The notes beneath the pieces were generated by a model. The model saw only the letters and a list, made by a program, of their open reading frames with translations, searched no databases and was not told where the DNA came from. A program made the translations under genes and the position numbers. From JACRPI01 sp964385055 (GTDB lineage: Archaea > Nanobdellota > Nanobdellia > Woesearchaeales > DSVV01), in assembly GCA_964385055.1 (NCBI GenBank), contig CAYLMH010000015.1, positions 1 to 31,849 of the forward strand: 31,849 bases of DNA, written 5' to 3'. Each line of letters begins with the position of its first letter. Within the stretch, counting starts at the first letter, position 1. Positions 23,700 through 31,849 of the stretch are shown here, piece after piece.

Positions 23700-24329
23700 A
23701 TGGGAAAGCGCTTTTTCGAATCATTGGGCACAGTCAGTCTTGGAATTTCATTACTTCTTATCCTTACCGCATTCTTTGCAGTCTATGTGTATGCAGGCGG
23801 AGAACAAACAGGAGAAAGCAGAGAACTCAACATCGACATGGTTCCTCCAGAAATTTATGATTTTACATCCATCTATTCTATGTTCAGCTATCAGCAAGAA
23901 ACTAAATATAATACTGCTACAGAAGGTACATTCTCTGTAGAATCTTCCCAATCCCGATACAAAAATAGAATGTCTGGAACAATTACCATGTACAATGTAG
24001 ATTATCTTGATCAGTATGATGAAATCTACGAAGCATGGCTTGTTGATTTTGATACAGGATACCAGCTCTCTTTAGGACTTTTCATCGTTGATCAGGACGG
24101 TTATGGGAAATTTTCTTATAGCACAGAGAGTTATGTGAATACGTATGACGCGGTTGTCGTAACAAAAGAAGAGTATCCTGACGAAGATCCTCGAGCAAGT
24201 GGCGATGTTGTTTTAGTAGGCTACTTCGACACTACACAGCTCACCAAGAGAACAGTTTCAACGGGCAGCGGTTCTACACTTGATGAATACGCGGACTATG
24301 GCGAAGAAGCTGACAGTGTTTATGGATAA
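23700..24329 (+). CDS. membrane-anchored protein with RskA-like C-terminal domain
   Basis: The 209-aa protein has an N-terminal hydrophobic segment (about residues 10-32) that could be a signal anchor, then an extracytoplasmic part. The segment EAWLVDFDTGYQLSLGLFIVDQDGYGKFSY, followed by YDAVVVTKEEYPDEDPRASGDVVLVG, matches the pattern of the C-terminal domain of anti-sigma factor RskA (WLV...G...SLG.F..D.DG.G; VVVT.E...P...P.G.VVL.G). Here the domain occurs without a zinc-binding anti-sigma region, and archaea have no sigma factors, so it is probably a surface ligand-binding domain. A TATA box (about 23661-23669) and GGTGAT (23691-23696) precede the ATG. It ends in an acidic tail. Confidence 0.75.
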   Translation: MGKRFFESLGTVSLGISLLLILTAFFAVYVYAGGEQTGESRELNIDMVPPEIYDFTSIYSMFSYQQETKYNTATEGTFSVESSQSRYKNRMSGTITMYNVDYLDQYDEIYEAWLVDFDTGYQLSLGLFIVDQDGYGKFSYSTESYVNTYDAVVVTKEEYPDEDPRASGDVVLVGYFDTTQLTKRTVSTGSGSTLDEYADYGEEADSVYG

Positions 24330-24427
24330 TTCTTTTTCATTTTTTCTTTCTTATTTTTCTCATTTTTTTCCATAATCTTTCTTACAATTTCATAACTTTT
24401 ATAAGCAAACCATAATTTTAGATAATT

Positions 24428-25615
24428 ATGGATTATTTTAAAGAATCACTCAAGCTGCACAAGCAGCTCAAAGGAAAAATAGAGATCAAAAGCAAAGTGC
24501 CACTCAAAACAAAAGATGATCTTTCTTTAGCATATACTCCTGGAGTCGCAGAACCGTGCAGAGAAATCGCAAAGCACCCGGAAACAATCTACGATTACAC
24601 GCAAAAAGGAAACACTATCGCAATTGTTACTGATGGAAGCGCTGTTCTTGGACTTGGTAATATTGGCGCAGAAGCGTCACTTCCTGTCATGGAAGGAAAA
24701 TCTGTTCTCTTCAAAGAATTTGGAAACATCAACTGCATTCCTATTTGCATCAAATCACAAGATACGCAAGAAATTATTCATATCGTTAAAAACATTGCAC
24801 CTGCGTTTGGCGGCATTAATTTAGAAGACATCTCCGGCCCACGATGCTTTGAAGTAGAAGACGCACTACAAGATATAGGAATTCCTGTCTTCCACGATGA
24901 TCAGCATGGCACAGCAATAGTTATTCTCGCAGCGCTCATTAATGCAGCAAAAGTTGTTGGGAAAAAACTTGAAGATCTTAAGATTACTATTTTTGGCGCA
25001 GGAGCTGCAGGCATTGCAACAGCAAAACTTTTACTTTGTATCAATCATGACAGAAATTTGTGCACCTCTGTAAAAGAGATCATTCTTGTGGACAGTGTTG
25101 GTCCAATCCATTGGGAAAGAAAAAATCTGACTGGAGTGAAGCAGTATATCGCAGAGCATACAAACAAATCTAACCTCAAAACCATTGATGAAGCAGTAAA
25201 AGACGCAGATGTTCTCATAGGTGTTTCACAGCCTGGCGCAATCACAGAAGCAATGATTAAACATATGGCACCAAAACCTATTGTTCTTGCACTTGCAAAT
25301 CCAACTCCCGAAATTATGCCCGATCTTGCGAAAAAAGCAGGCGCATTTGTTGTTGGAACAGGAAGATCTGACTTTCCCAATCAAATCAACAATGTTCTTG
25401 CGTTCCCAGGAATTTTTAGAGGCGCGCTTGACGCAGGAGCAACACAGATTACAGGAAGCATGAAAATTGCAGCAGCACATGCGCTTGCAGGCTGCATTGA
25501 AAAACCAACGCAAGATAAAATACTTCCTTATGCTTTGGACAAAGGTGTTGCAGACAAAGTCGCAGCAGCAGTCCAAAAACAGGCAGAAAAAGAAGGCATG
25601 ACACGATTTTCTTAA
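24428..25615 (+). CDS. NAD(P)-dependent malic enzyme
   Basis: The 395-aa protein is a short-form malic enzyme that oxidatively decarboxylates malate to pyruvate and CO2. Conserved parts include LAYTPGVAEPC (catalytic Tyr), GNIGAEASLPVMEGKSVLFKEF (catalytic Lys), FHDDQHGTAIV (metal site) and the Rossmann motif FGAGAAGIATAKLL, followed by GVSQPGAITEAM and FPGIFRGALDAGA. Length fits archaeal and bacterial short forms with no phosphotransacetylase-like domain. The cofactor preference is not clear. A TATA box (TTTTATAAG, 24397-24405) lies 27 nt before the ATG, implying a leaderless mRNA. In a small-genome organism it would feed pyruvate production or NAD(P)H supply. Confidence 0.95.
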   Translation: MDYFKESLKLHKQLKGKIEIKSKVPLKTKDDLSLAYTPGVAEPCREIAKHPETIYDYTQKGNTIAIVTDGSAVLGLGNIGAEASLPVMEGKSVLFKEFGNINCIPICIKSQDTQEIIHIVKNIAPAFGGINLEDISGPRCFEVEDALQDIGIPVFHDDQHGTAIVILAALINAAKVVGKKLEDLKITIFGAGAAGIATAKLLLCINHDRNLCTSVKEIILVDSVGPIHWERKNLTGVKQYIAEHTNKSNLKTIDEAVKDADVLIGVSQPGAITEAMIKHMAPKPIVLALANPTPEIMPDLAKKAGAFVVGTGRSDFPNQINNVLAFPGIFRGALDAGATQITGSMKIAAAHALAGCIEKPTQDKILPYALDKGVADKVAAAVQKQAEKEGMTRFS

Positions 25616-25660
25616 GACTTCTCAGAAAGCTTTTTATAATCCAACATGATAAAACAACAA

Positions 25661-26149
25661 ATGGTTAAAAAAAATTCTAGTACTAAAGCAAAAAAACAAA
25701 ATGTGGGGATGAAGACAATGGCAGAAAAGAACGTGTGTGAAACAGCATCATGTCATTCAACATGCATATTACGAGTGACATTAGGATTTGTATTTGTTTA
25801 TTATGGAATTATGAAACTCTTTTTCGGCATGGCACCGCCAGTGGAGAAGATTATTACTTTCATGCCAACAGACGTCAGTTTATTCTTGATGGGCATGTTT
25901 GAATTCTTGCTTGGAGTGTTGTTAGTCAAAGGATTATTCACGCGTGTTGCAGGCTGGACAGCAGCAGGATTTATGGTTGTGTTGTTTGCAGCAGCAGGAT
26001 ATCTTCATATTTCTGGAATATTGCCTGATTTGTGGTTTACTGCAGGAATGGCAAAAGATGTCGCAATTCTTGGCGCAGCAATTGCAGTAGGCATGCAAGG
26101 CGCTCCATGCTGCAGTATTGACGCATGGATCAAGAAGCGATGTTCGTAA
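25661..26149 (+). CDS. DoxX-like membrane protein
   Basis: The protein (162 aa from this start) has a Lys-rich N-terminus of about 25 residues, a cysteine pair region (CETASCHSTC), and four hydrophobic segments. The first carries RVTLGFVFVYYGIMKLFFG, the typical DoxX helix with a conserved R and YG.MKL, and the others include FEFLLGVLLVKGLFTRVAG. DoxX/SURF4-like proteins are linked to quinone and sulfur metabolism or redox stress, but this subgroup is uncharacterised. It ends in CCSIDAWIKKRCS. ATGs at 25646 and 25661 are both possible. A TATA box (TTTTTATAAT, 25631-25640) places transcription start at about 25662, which favours 25661. Confidence 0.8.
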   Translation: MVKKNSSTKAKKQNVGMKTMAEKNVCETASCHSTCILRVTLGFVFVYYGIMKLFFGMAPPVEKIITFMPTDVSLFLMGMFEFLLGVLLVKGLFTRVAGWTAAGFMVVLFAAAGYLHISGILPDLWFTAGMAKDVAILGAAIAVGMQGAPCCSIDAWIKKRCS

Positions 26150-26240
26150 GAATATTTTTATTTTTTTCTTTAATTGATTTCTATTTTTTCTTCTTTGGTT
26201 TTTTTGGGATTATTTCTCCTTGATAATTTGTATTTTACTT

Positions 26241-26322
26241 AATACCCCATTGCGGAGCAATGGGTCCCCCTGATAATTTTTTCTTTTGTCGGTGCGTGGA
26301 TTTTGTTTACTGAGCGAATATA
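26241..26322 (+). repeat. dispersed hairpin repeat, most complete copy
   Basis: The element contains AATACCCCATTGC, GCAATGGGTCCCCCTGATAA, then GTCGGTGCGTGGATT (26289-26303) and CTGAGCGAATATAAAG (26311-26326). Stem CCCATTGC/GCAATGGG is perfect with a short loop. It lies between the convergent ends of the DoxX-like (+) and GT-C (-) genes and fills most of the 198-base gap. Confidence 0.75.
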
Positions 26323-26347
26323 AAGAGAATTTGATTGAAAAATAATA

Positions 26348-28084
26348 TTATTCTTCGCACGCACAAACACAGTGATCTGTATAAATGTAATCAACGTACG
26401 TCTGATTCGCTTCTGCGCAAACACTCATGCACGTTGCTGTACACTGATTTCCTATTGCTGCAATCTCTGGATGCGTTTCCTGCGTGATATTGTAGATAAA
26501 AATAGAATATCCTATTTTTTCTGTTGGTTGTTTGTCTTGCAACCAATCAAGGCACCCTTGATACCGCTGACCAAGGTCATATAACTCATTCGCGCTGACG
26601 ATGAATAATCCCATATGCTGACTGCAGGGCATACTCTTCGCGGTCATATTCCTATACGCTAATGGTTCTAAACTAAAGACTGCATAATACTGCGGGTCTT
26701 GCTTGAGATTGTTTTCGTCTACCCATTTTTCGAGACGAGCAATGTCCTGACTCCAATCAATGTTTGAATCTAACAAAATAGTTGCGCCATTGTCAGGACC
26801 CCCTGCAAATTCGTTAAAATATGCAATATAGTGCGGCGCGACAAAGAGAAGTGTGATGACAGACCAGAGGATACAGACTGTGGTGAGTGTCATGAGGAAT
26901 TTGCTTTTCTTTTTCACCAGCTGTGTTGTTATTTCTGTTGCTGCAAACACAAAAATAAATGGATAAATCGGCAGAATATGGCGAATGCCTATGTTGATGT
27001 TATTCAACATGAATGCGATGAAATAGAGCACCGCAGGGATGAGAAGAAAAAAAGCTTCTTTTGAGAAATATTTTTTTTCTTTGCTGATGAAAAAGAGTGC
27101 AAGCAGGAATAAGATAATCAGCGCGATTGGAGTTTTAACAAAGAATGCGATGATGAAATAATACCACCATCCTTCTGCGCTGAATTCACCAAGCAAGTAC
27201 GCATTATGCCCGACGGTGGAATGCTCACGAACAAAATTAAAACCATCGATGTACGATGCACTGTTTGTACATCCATAGGTTGCGATAACGATGAGGATTC
27301 CAATGCTGATGACTATGAAGAATGCTTTTGCTGCAGCAATCGCTTTTTCTTTTTTGTTTTCTTTTTCAATAAGAACAAGGAAAAGAAATAATACCGCGAG
27401 TGTTGGAATCAGATACAACCCTGTAAACTTTGTTGCATTCGCGAGTCCAAAAAAAAGACTGCAAAGCAGAAGATCTTTTGTCTTTTGTGTTTCTGCCCAT
27501 TGCCAGGCATAGGAGATTGTAATAAAGAAAAATGCAGTAATTGCCATATCAGTAATTGCAAATGAAGTGTATGCAAGCATCAGCGGTGAAAACGTGTAAA
27601 GGAAAAGTGCAAAGAGCGCTCCGTAGATTGGATGAGTTTCTATCATTTGTTGTTTTATGAGTAGCTTTTTTGCGAAGACGTAGATGTAAAGACCGAGTAA
27701 TATTCCAACGAGAAGGAACGGGATTCTTGCGTACAAGAGCATTTTTTCCGTGTCATTGCCCATTTTGTAGAAGAAGTTCTGCGAAAATGACCACTGCTGG
27801 ACAAACGCACCTTCAGGTGTTTCTGAAAGTTTCCATTCTTCACTCTCTAAGGGAAGAACAGGTTGTGGATTCATCAATAAGAGAGGGAATCCTGCAATGA
27901 GTTTTGCCAACGGCGGATGCTCGAAGGTGAGCCGGTAATCTCCTGTTTTCCAATAACTGTACCCTGACGTGATAATGTTTGGTTCGTCGAATGTTGCGGA
28001 ATTTCCTATCATGCTGATTGACGCGAGAAGTATAAATAGAATAAGAAAAGAAGCTACCCCCATGATTTCTATTTTTTGTCTCAT
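26348..28084 (-). CDS. GT-C membrane glycosyltransferase (PMT/GT39-like) with Cys-rich tail
   Basis: The 578-aa polytopic membrane protein is clearly homologous to the protein at 18602-20467. Shared segments are SATFDEPNIITSGYSYWK with the acidic pair D33-E34, FEHPPLAKL, EGWWYYFI.AFFVKTPI, NNINIGIRHILPIYPF and YFNEFAGG..NG..LLDSN.DW. It should transfer a sugar from a polyprenyl-phosphate donor on the outer face of the membrane. The tail CTATCMSVCAE...YTDHCVCAC repeats the cysteine pattern of its paralogue. It lacks the charged Lys/Glu loop of that protein. A TATA-like TTTATAAAT (about 28112-28120) lies just upstream of the ATG. The target (protein or lipid) is unknown. Confidence 0.83.
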   Translation of the reverse strand: MRQKIEIMGVASFLILFILLASISMIGNSATFDEPNIITSGYSYWKTGDYRLTFEHPPLAKLIAGFPLLLMNPQPVLPLESEEWKLSETPEGAFVQQWSFSQNFFYKMGNDTEKMLLYARIPFLLVGILLGLYIYVFAKKLLIKQQMIETHPIYGALFALFLYTFSPLMLAYTSFAITDMAITAFFFITISYAWQWAETQKTKDLLLCSLFFGLANATKFTGLYLIPTLAVLFLFLVLIEKENKKEKAIAAAKAFFIVISIGILIVIATYGCTNSASYIDGFNFVREHSTVGHNAYLLGEFSAEGWWYYFIIAFFVKTPIALIILFLLALFFISKEKKYFSKEAFFLLIPAVLYFIAFMLNNINIGIRHILPIYPFIFVFAATEITTQLVKKKSKFLMTLTTVCILWSVITLLFVAPHYIAYFNEFAGGPDNGATILLDSNIDWSQDIARLEKWVDENNLKQDPQYYAVFSLEPLAYRNMTAKSMPCSQHMGLFIVSANELYDLGQRYQGCLDWLQDKQPTEKIGYSIFIYNITQETHPEIAAIGNQCTATCMSVCAEANQTYVDYIYTDHCVCACEE

Positions 28085-28149
28085 CGCTTTATAGACAAGT
28101 TGTTTTTTCAGATTTATAAATTTACATACGTTACAACTAAATTAGGGAT

Positions 28150-28184
28150 TCAAAAGCACTGTAAGGCGATTATTTTGCTTTTGA
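28150..28184. promoter_or_regulatory. inverted repeat in divergent promoter gap
   Basis: TCAAAAGCA (28150-28158) and TGCTTTTGA (28176-28184) are perfect inverted repeats in the gap between the GT-C gene (minus) and the GT2-TPR gene (plus), followed by GAGCAATGCTC. The position upstream of both TATA boxes suits a regulator site, but no function is shown. Confidence 0.4.
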
Positions 28185-28251
28185 GCAATGCTCCACATTT
28201 CTCCTCGAAATCTCAATAATCTTTATAATCGTTTCTTTGATTCTTCCTTCT

Positions 28252-29568
28252 ATGCCCACACTTACTGTTTGTATGATTGTCAAGAATGAAGAGAACTGTA
28301 TTGAAAGGAGCTTGCAATCTATTCAAAATCTTGCTGATGAAATTGTTATTGTTGATACTGACTCAACAGACGGAACGCTTGCGATCTGCCGGCGATTTAC
28401 TGACAAGATATTTCATTTTTCATGGAATAATGATTTCAGCGCCGCACGGAACTTTGCATTATCCCACGCAACATCGGATTGGATTCTGTTTTTGGATGCT
28501 GATGAAGTAATCGCACAGGAAGATCAACAGAACATTAAAAAAATTATGGCAGATTCTTCGTCTGAGAAGAGTGCTGCTGCATATTTTCTGCACCAGAAAG
28601 AATACACCAATGATAGCACACTCACTGGATTTCAATATTGCACAGAAAAAGATGCGTATACCAAAGCGTTTCTTGGTTTTGTTGTTGTGGAAAACGCAAT
28701 CCGACTTTTTCGTCGAGATAAAGACATTTCTTTTTCGTGGAGAATTCATGAATCTGTCGCTCCTTCGCTTGAACAACGAGGAATTGTGCCGCTTGATTCT
28801 GGCATCTTTATTCATCATTACAAACAAGAGAAAGGAAAAGAAGCACAGCATCAGAAGATGCTTCGCTATTTAGCGATTGGTGAACAGCAGCTTACCGAAA
28901 CTCCACATCTTGCAAAACCGCACTATGAGGTTGGGCTAATTTACTACGCGCTCGGACGATACGCTGACGCAATTACTGCGTTTCAAAAAGTTATTTCTTT
29001 GAAACCAGATGAATATCGCGCATATTACAAACTCGGGAGATGTTTCGCGAAAATTGGTCGCTTTATTGATAGCCAGAACGCATTTGAAAAATATCTTACC
29101 TTTGATTCCCAGAACAGTGATGTTTATGGAGAATTAGGACTTCTTGCGATTATGCAAGGAAATGCACTTGACGCAGAACGACTGTTGCGAAAGGCAGTTG
29201 CGTTGCATTCTAGCAACATTCTTGGCAGGCATAATTTATCGCTGCTTTTACTGCAACTCGGCAGGAAAGAAGAGGGAATTGCGTTTTTGCAGGAAACTGC
29301 GCAATCATTTCCAAACCCTTTTGCGTATAACACGTTGGGAATTTTGTCTGCGGGAGAGAAGGATTACACTCTTGCTTGCGGCTATTTTGAGAAAGGGATT
29401 GCGTGCTCTGGCCAGGCTTCTGCAATCACCAAATCGCTGTATATGAACCTGATTCAGACGTTTATTATCATCAAAGATAGAAAGAATGCAGAACAATGTT
29501 TGTCTCGGTTTAAAGTACTCTTTCCTGGACTAGGAGATGGTTTTGAGAAGGATATTGTGTCGTTGTAA
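28252..29568 (+). CDS. GT2 glycosyltransferase fused to TPR repeats
   Basis: The 438-aa protein has an N-terminal GT-A family 2 domain (TVCMIVKNEENCIERSLQSI, VDTDSTDGT, then the metal-binding FLDADE) of the SunS/WcaA-like group. TPR repeats follow from about residue 220: YEVGLIYYALGRYADAITAFQKVISLKPDEYRAYYKLGRC is followed by several similar units to about 360. Such GT2-TPR proteins glycosylate peptides or proteins in some bacteria (SunS is one example). A TTG at 28237 would add five residues. I chose the ATG at 28252 because a TATA box (TTTATAAT, 28222-28229) lies 23-30 nt before it. Confidence 0.88.
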   Translation: MPTLTVCMIVKNEENCIERSLQSIQNLADEIVIVDTDSTDGTLAICRRFTDKIFHFSWNNDFSAARNFALSHATSDWILFLDADEVIAQEDQQNIKKIMADSSSEKSAAAYFLHQKEYTNDSTLTGFQYCTEKDAYTKAFLGFVVVENAIRLFRRDKDISFSWRIHESVAPSLEQRGIVPLDSGIFIHHYKQEKGKEAQHQKMLRYLAIGEQQLTETPHLAKPHYEVGLIYYALGRYADAITAFQKVISLKPDEYRAYYKLGRCFAKIGRFIDSQNAFEKYLTFDSQNSDVYGELGLLAIMQGNALDAERLLRKAVALHSSNILGRHNLSLLLLQLGRKEEGIAFLQETAQSFPNPFAYNTLGILSAGEKDYTLACGYFEKGIACSGQASAITKSLYMNLIQTFIIIKDRKNAEQCLSRFKVLFPGLGDGFEKDIVSL

Positions 29569-29619
29569 TAGATTTTAGTTCTGTGATATTTCTCTTGATT
29601 ACTCTTTTACAACCTCCAT

Positions 29620-29700
29620 AAAACCCCATTGCCGCGGCAATGGGTCCCCTTGACAGTACAAGGACTTGATGGTGCGTGTATTGTGTGTTATGTACTGTTA
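29620..29700 (+). repeat. dispersed hairpin repeat, copy with second hairpin
   Basis: The element contains AAACCCCATTGC, GCAATGGGTCCCCTTGACAG and GATGGTGCGTGTATTG (29668-29683). A second stem, ACAGTACA/TGTACTGT (29653-29660, 29691-29698), encloses the GGTGCGTG box. It lies in the 263-base gap between the convergent GT2-TPR and surface-protein genes. No other gene is seen in that gap. Confidence 0.75.
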
Positions 29701-29789
29701 TTTCATTTTCTTATTTTTTCTGAAATGATGTAGAAAAGTTCTGTGAAAATTCTGTTCAAGATGATTAAAGTTGATAAGAAATTGCTGAA

Positions 29790-29835
29790 GAAAAATAAAA
29801 AAAAGAAAAAGAAAGAAAAAAGGCTTTCGCCTTAT
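29790..29835 (-). terminator. hairpin plus T-tract terminator of surface protein gene
   Basis: On the minus strand the stop codon runs into AAGGCGAAAGCCTT, a five-base-pair stem with a GAAA loop, followed at once by a long T-rich tract. Oligo-T is the main archaeal termination signal, and the hairpin may add stability to the mRNA end of a highly expressed gene. Confidence 0.6.
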
Positions 29836-31849
29836 TCAACAGATTCAACAGACAAGCTGCTTTCGCTCACAGTCGTTGCAATCATTTCTGATCCACTTAG
29901 GTCGTAATCTTCCCAGTTAGATAAGATCTGCGCTGCAAGTCGTGTGTCCATAGCATCCTGGCCTGCGACAACAAGTGCAACATAGTCACCGTTTTCGAAC
30001 AACTTGATTAAAGCCTGTCCGCTTTCGATGCCAAGAGCTGAACCACAGTCAGATGGGTTGCCCATTAACTCCGCAACTACTGCGTTAGCGCATGGACCGC
30101 CTACTGCGACAATGTTCTTACTCTCTACATTGCTTACTTCTGTGTCAAGCTTTACTGCGCTGACACTGATTGGTACAATCGTTGACGTGCTGGACGTCAT
30201 TGATTCGCTTGTTGTTGCTTCAGTTGGAGCAATATAGACTTTCGCATATGCTGAGTCGTATGGGTGCTCGATAACCAAGCTCTGCTGGTCTTCTCTGTCG
30301 TAGGTGATTAACGTTCCCTTCTTTGTGTAGAACTTCTGGAAGTCATCGTTTTCATCACTTTCATCGTAGAGACCGAATCCAATAACACTGTTCAAACCTG
30401 AAACAGGTGTGCTGTTCCATTCAATGCTATTGTCTGTCACGTCATCGTATGACGCAGAGATGTTCAATGGACTTACTGTTGCTGTTCCACCAAGGTACAA
30501 AGATCCTCCAAGATCCCCGTCGTTATACTCTGAAAAGAGTAACCCTTCGAATACTTGTGTTCCCATGTTTTGGAGTCCAGCAGTGAAGTTTGCACCACCA
30601 GTCAAGGTATCGCTGTGATCCAAGACGGTAATTTTACCTCTGTTCAACGTGGTAATGTTTGCCCCGCTGTATGCACCTGTACTGGTGAAGTTGATGTATC
30701 GCCCACCTTCGTTGATGATAAGCCCTACTGTTCCTGCACTCTTTAAGGAGATGTTGGAAACAGCCCGACCTGTAGTATCATCTGTGTACGACACGTCGTC
30801 ATCTGTTGTCCCATACGTCAAATCATCAAAGTTGATTTCATTGTCGTTGGTGTCGATGTTGGTAATCTGAACCAAGTGCGCTTCTGCTTTTGTTGTTTCA
30901 ACAACAAGGAACATTGCTCCCTGACAGTCTACAACTGACGCTGAACCAGTACAGACTTCGTTCATTAAGTAAACGAGTTCATCCTGATTTGCTGTTGTTG
31001 CAGATGGTGCTTCATTACCCCAAAAGATGTTTTCTGTTGCTCCTTCTCCAGATGTGAAACTGGAATCTGCTGCAAGTGGTAATTCCACTAAGCGACCGTC
31101 TTCGTTCTTGAATCGGATTTCTGCGGATGTTGATCCTGCAACGAATTCGATTGTTTCAACGCCACCTGTTTCGACTCCTGCGAAAACGAATTTAAAGTTT
31201 CCAAACATTGGATCAATATATTCGTCTCCTGGTGCGAGGTAGACTTCGTCTGTGTCTGGTGCAAATGCAATATCAAATCCAGTCCATCGGAGTTCTCCGC
31301 TTGCAGGTGTACTTGAAGGTGCTCTAAAGAGACCGAGTGTTCCATCAACGTCTTCATTGTTGAATTGGATTTCGTCGTTCTGTCGGATTGTTACTTCTCC
31401 AGCTCCAATCGCAACTTCACACACGTCCTGATCTCCTGCTTCGATGTTGACTCTCTTCGCATCAGTGATACCAAGCGTCACGCCGTTAACAGTTTCTGTG
31501 TCTTTAACGTCAACCCACACTTCTGTGCCGTCAACTTTGAATCCACAGGATCCAGAATCTTCGTCTGCATCTGCAGAAACGTCCATCAATTCAACAGTGT
31601 GTTCAACACCATCAATTGTTCGTGTTAAAGATTCGCCTTCGCTCATCCAAACAACAGAGTCTCCAGATTGAAGTTCAAGTTCGTTCAATCGTGGTAATGC
31701 TCCAGCAGGTGTCGTGACTTTTACGTCAGTTACTGTGTAGCTTCTTCCCTGAATGTTGATTGATGTTCCTTCCAAATCATCGCCAGCTGTTGCGTCAGAT
31801 GTGTTAGACACTGAAACGTAGCTGTCAAACTGCAATGAAAAGTTGTACA
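29832..31849 (-). CDS. S-layer-like surface protein, C-terminal part (runs off right edge)
   Basis: The visible 670 or so residues are acidic, rich in Thr, Ser, Asp, Gly and Val, and low in cysteine and lysine, as expected for an archaeal surface-layer protein. It contains repeated beta-rich segments and sequons. A TTG at 31835 looks like a start, but the frame stays open to the window edge (YNFSLQFDSYV), so the N-terminus is missing. The last 80-90 residues (NIVAVGGPCANAVVAELMG, then GQALIKLF) match the C-terminal domain of S-layer proteins of methanogens and of the lipoprotein at 4823-5626. No C-terminal membrane anchor is visible. A hairpin-T-tract terminator directly follows the stop. The glycosyltransferases nearby could modify it. 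Confidence 0.75.
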   Translation of the reverse strand, partial: YNFSLQFDSYVSVSNTSDATAGDDLEGTSINIQGRSYTVTDVKVTTPAGALPRLNELELQSGDSVVWMSEGESLTRTIDGVEHTVELMDVSADADEDSGSCGFKVDGTEVWVDVKDTETVNGVTLGITDAKRVNIEAGDQDVCEVAIGAGEVTIRQNDEIQFNNEDVDGTLGLFRAPSSTPASGELRWTGFDIAFAPDTDEVYLAPGDEYIDPMFGNFKFVFAGVETGGVETIEFVAGSTSAEIRFKNEDGRLVELPLAADSSFTSGEGATENIFWGNEAPSATTANQDELVYLMNEVCTGSASVVDCQGAMFLVVETTKAEAHLVQITNIDTNDNEINFDDLTYGTTDDDVSYTDDTTGRAVSNISLKSAGTVGLIINEGGRYINFTSTGAYSGANITTLNRGKITVLDHSDTLTGGANFTAGLQNMGTQVFEGLLFSEYNDGDLGGSLYLGGTATVSPLNISASYDDVTDNSIEWNSTPVSGLNSVIGFGLYDESDENDDFQKFYTKKGTLITYDREDQQSLVIEHPYDSAYAKVYIAPTEATTSESMTSSTSTIVPISVSAVKLDTEVSNVESKNIVAVGGPCANAVVAELMGNPSDCGSALGIESGQALIKLFENGDYVALVVAGQDAMDTRLAAQILSNWEDYDLSGSEMIATTVSESSLSVESVE

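Overview
This 31.8 kb window looks like chromosomal DNA from a small-genome archaeon, most likely a DPANN lineage such as Woesearchaeales or Pacearchaeales; the lineage is inferred from gene style and was not placed by a tree. The archaeal signs are a family B DNA polymerase with proofreading exonuclease, a GINS subunit of the Gins51 type, ribosomal protein L44e, a free-standing AlaX editing protein, a VapB/VapC pair and an S-layer-like surface protein. Many genes have a TATA-like box about 24-30 nt before the start codon, which points to leaderless mRNAs. Shine-Dalgarno sites appear mainly in front of internal cistrons. I used the TATA positions to move several starts. A run of ten Ns at 8784-8793 shows that this is a scaffold, probably metagenome-derived.

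Layout. 1-1050 (minus): the 5' part of a small zinc-finger gene, a 91-aa coiled-coil-like protein and a vapBC operon. 1172-5626: an unknown lipoprotein, polB (minus) and a second lipoprotein. 5634-8556: a YprB-like DEDDy exonuclease diverging from an MgtC/DUF4010 membrane protein that is followed by an O6-alkylguanine alkyltransferase, then a GNAT acetyltransferase. 8695-15133 (all minus): AlaX, a PurF-like amidotransferase/phosphoribosyltransferase, a Maf-like protein, a DUF58 protein, a divergent CTP synthase, an M50 membrane protease and a 77-aa protein. 15274-15990: a small unknown protein and a SlyD-like FKBP in one operon. 16238-18411: GINS (minus) and a radical SAM protein (plus). 18602-22932 (minus): two GT-C membrane glycosyltransferases and a dolichyl-phosphate sugar synthase-like GT2. 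23041-26149 (plus): L44e, a membrane-anchored RskA-like protein, malic enzyme and a DoxX-like protein. 26348-29568: a third GT-C enzyme (minus) and a GT2-TPR protein (plus). 29832-31849 (minus): a large surface protein cut by the window edge.

The right half is rich in envelope functions. Three polyprenol-sugar-type GT-C enzymes, two GT2 enzymes and a surface protein suggest a protein or lipid glycosylation module. The lipoprotein at 4823-5626 and the surface protein share a C-terminal domain. Two of the GT-C enzymes share an unusual cysteine-rich tail.

The most unusual noncoding signal is a dispersed hairpin family. Four full or near-full copies have a GC-rich stem, then GGGTCCCC and, in most, a TGGTGCGTG box and/or a CTGAGCGAAT box. 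Partial relatives lie at 8632-8675, 4656-4732 and possibly inside a 161-bp inverted repeat at 18431-18591. Two perfect inverted repeats with related arms lie side by side at 20509-20600. I saw no tRNA or rRNA gene, CRISPR array or transposase.
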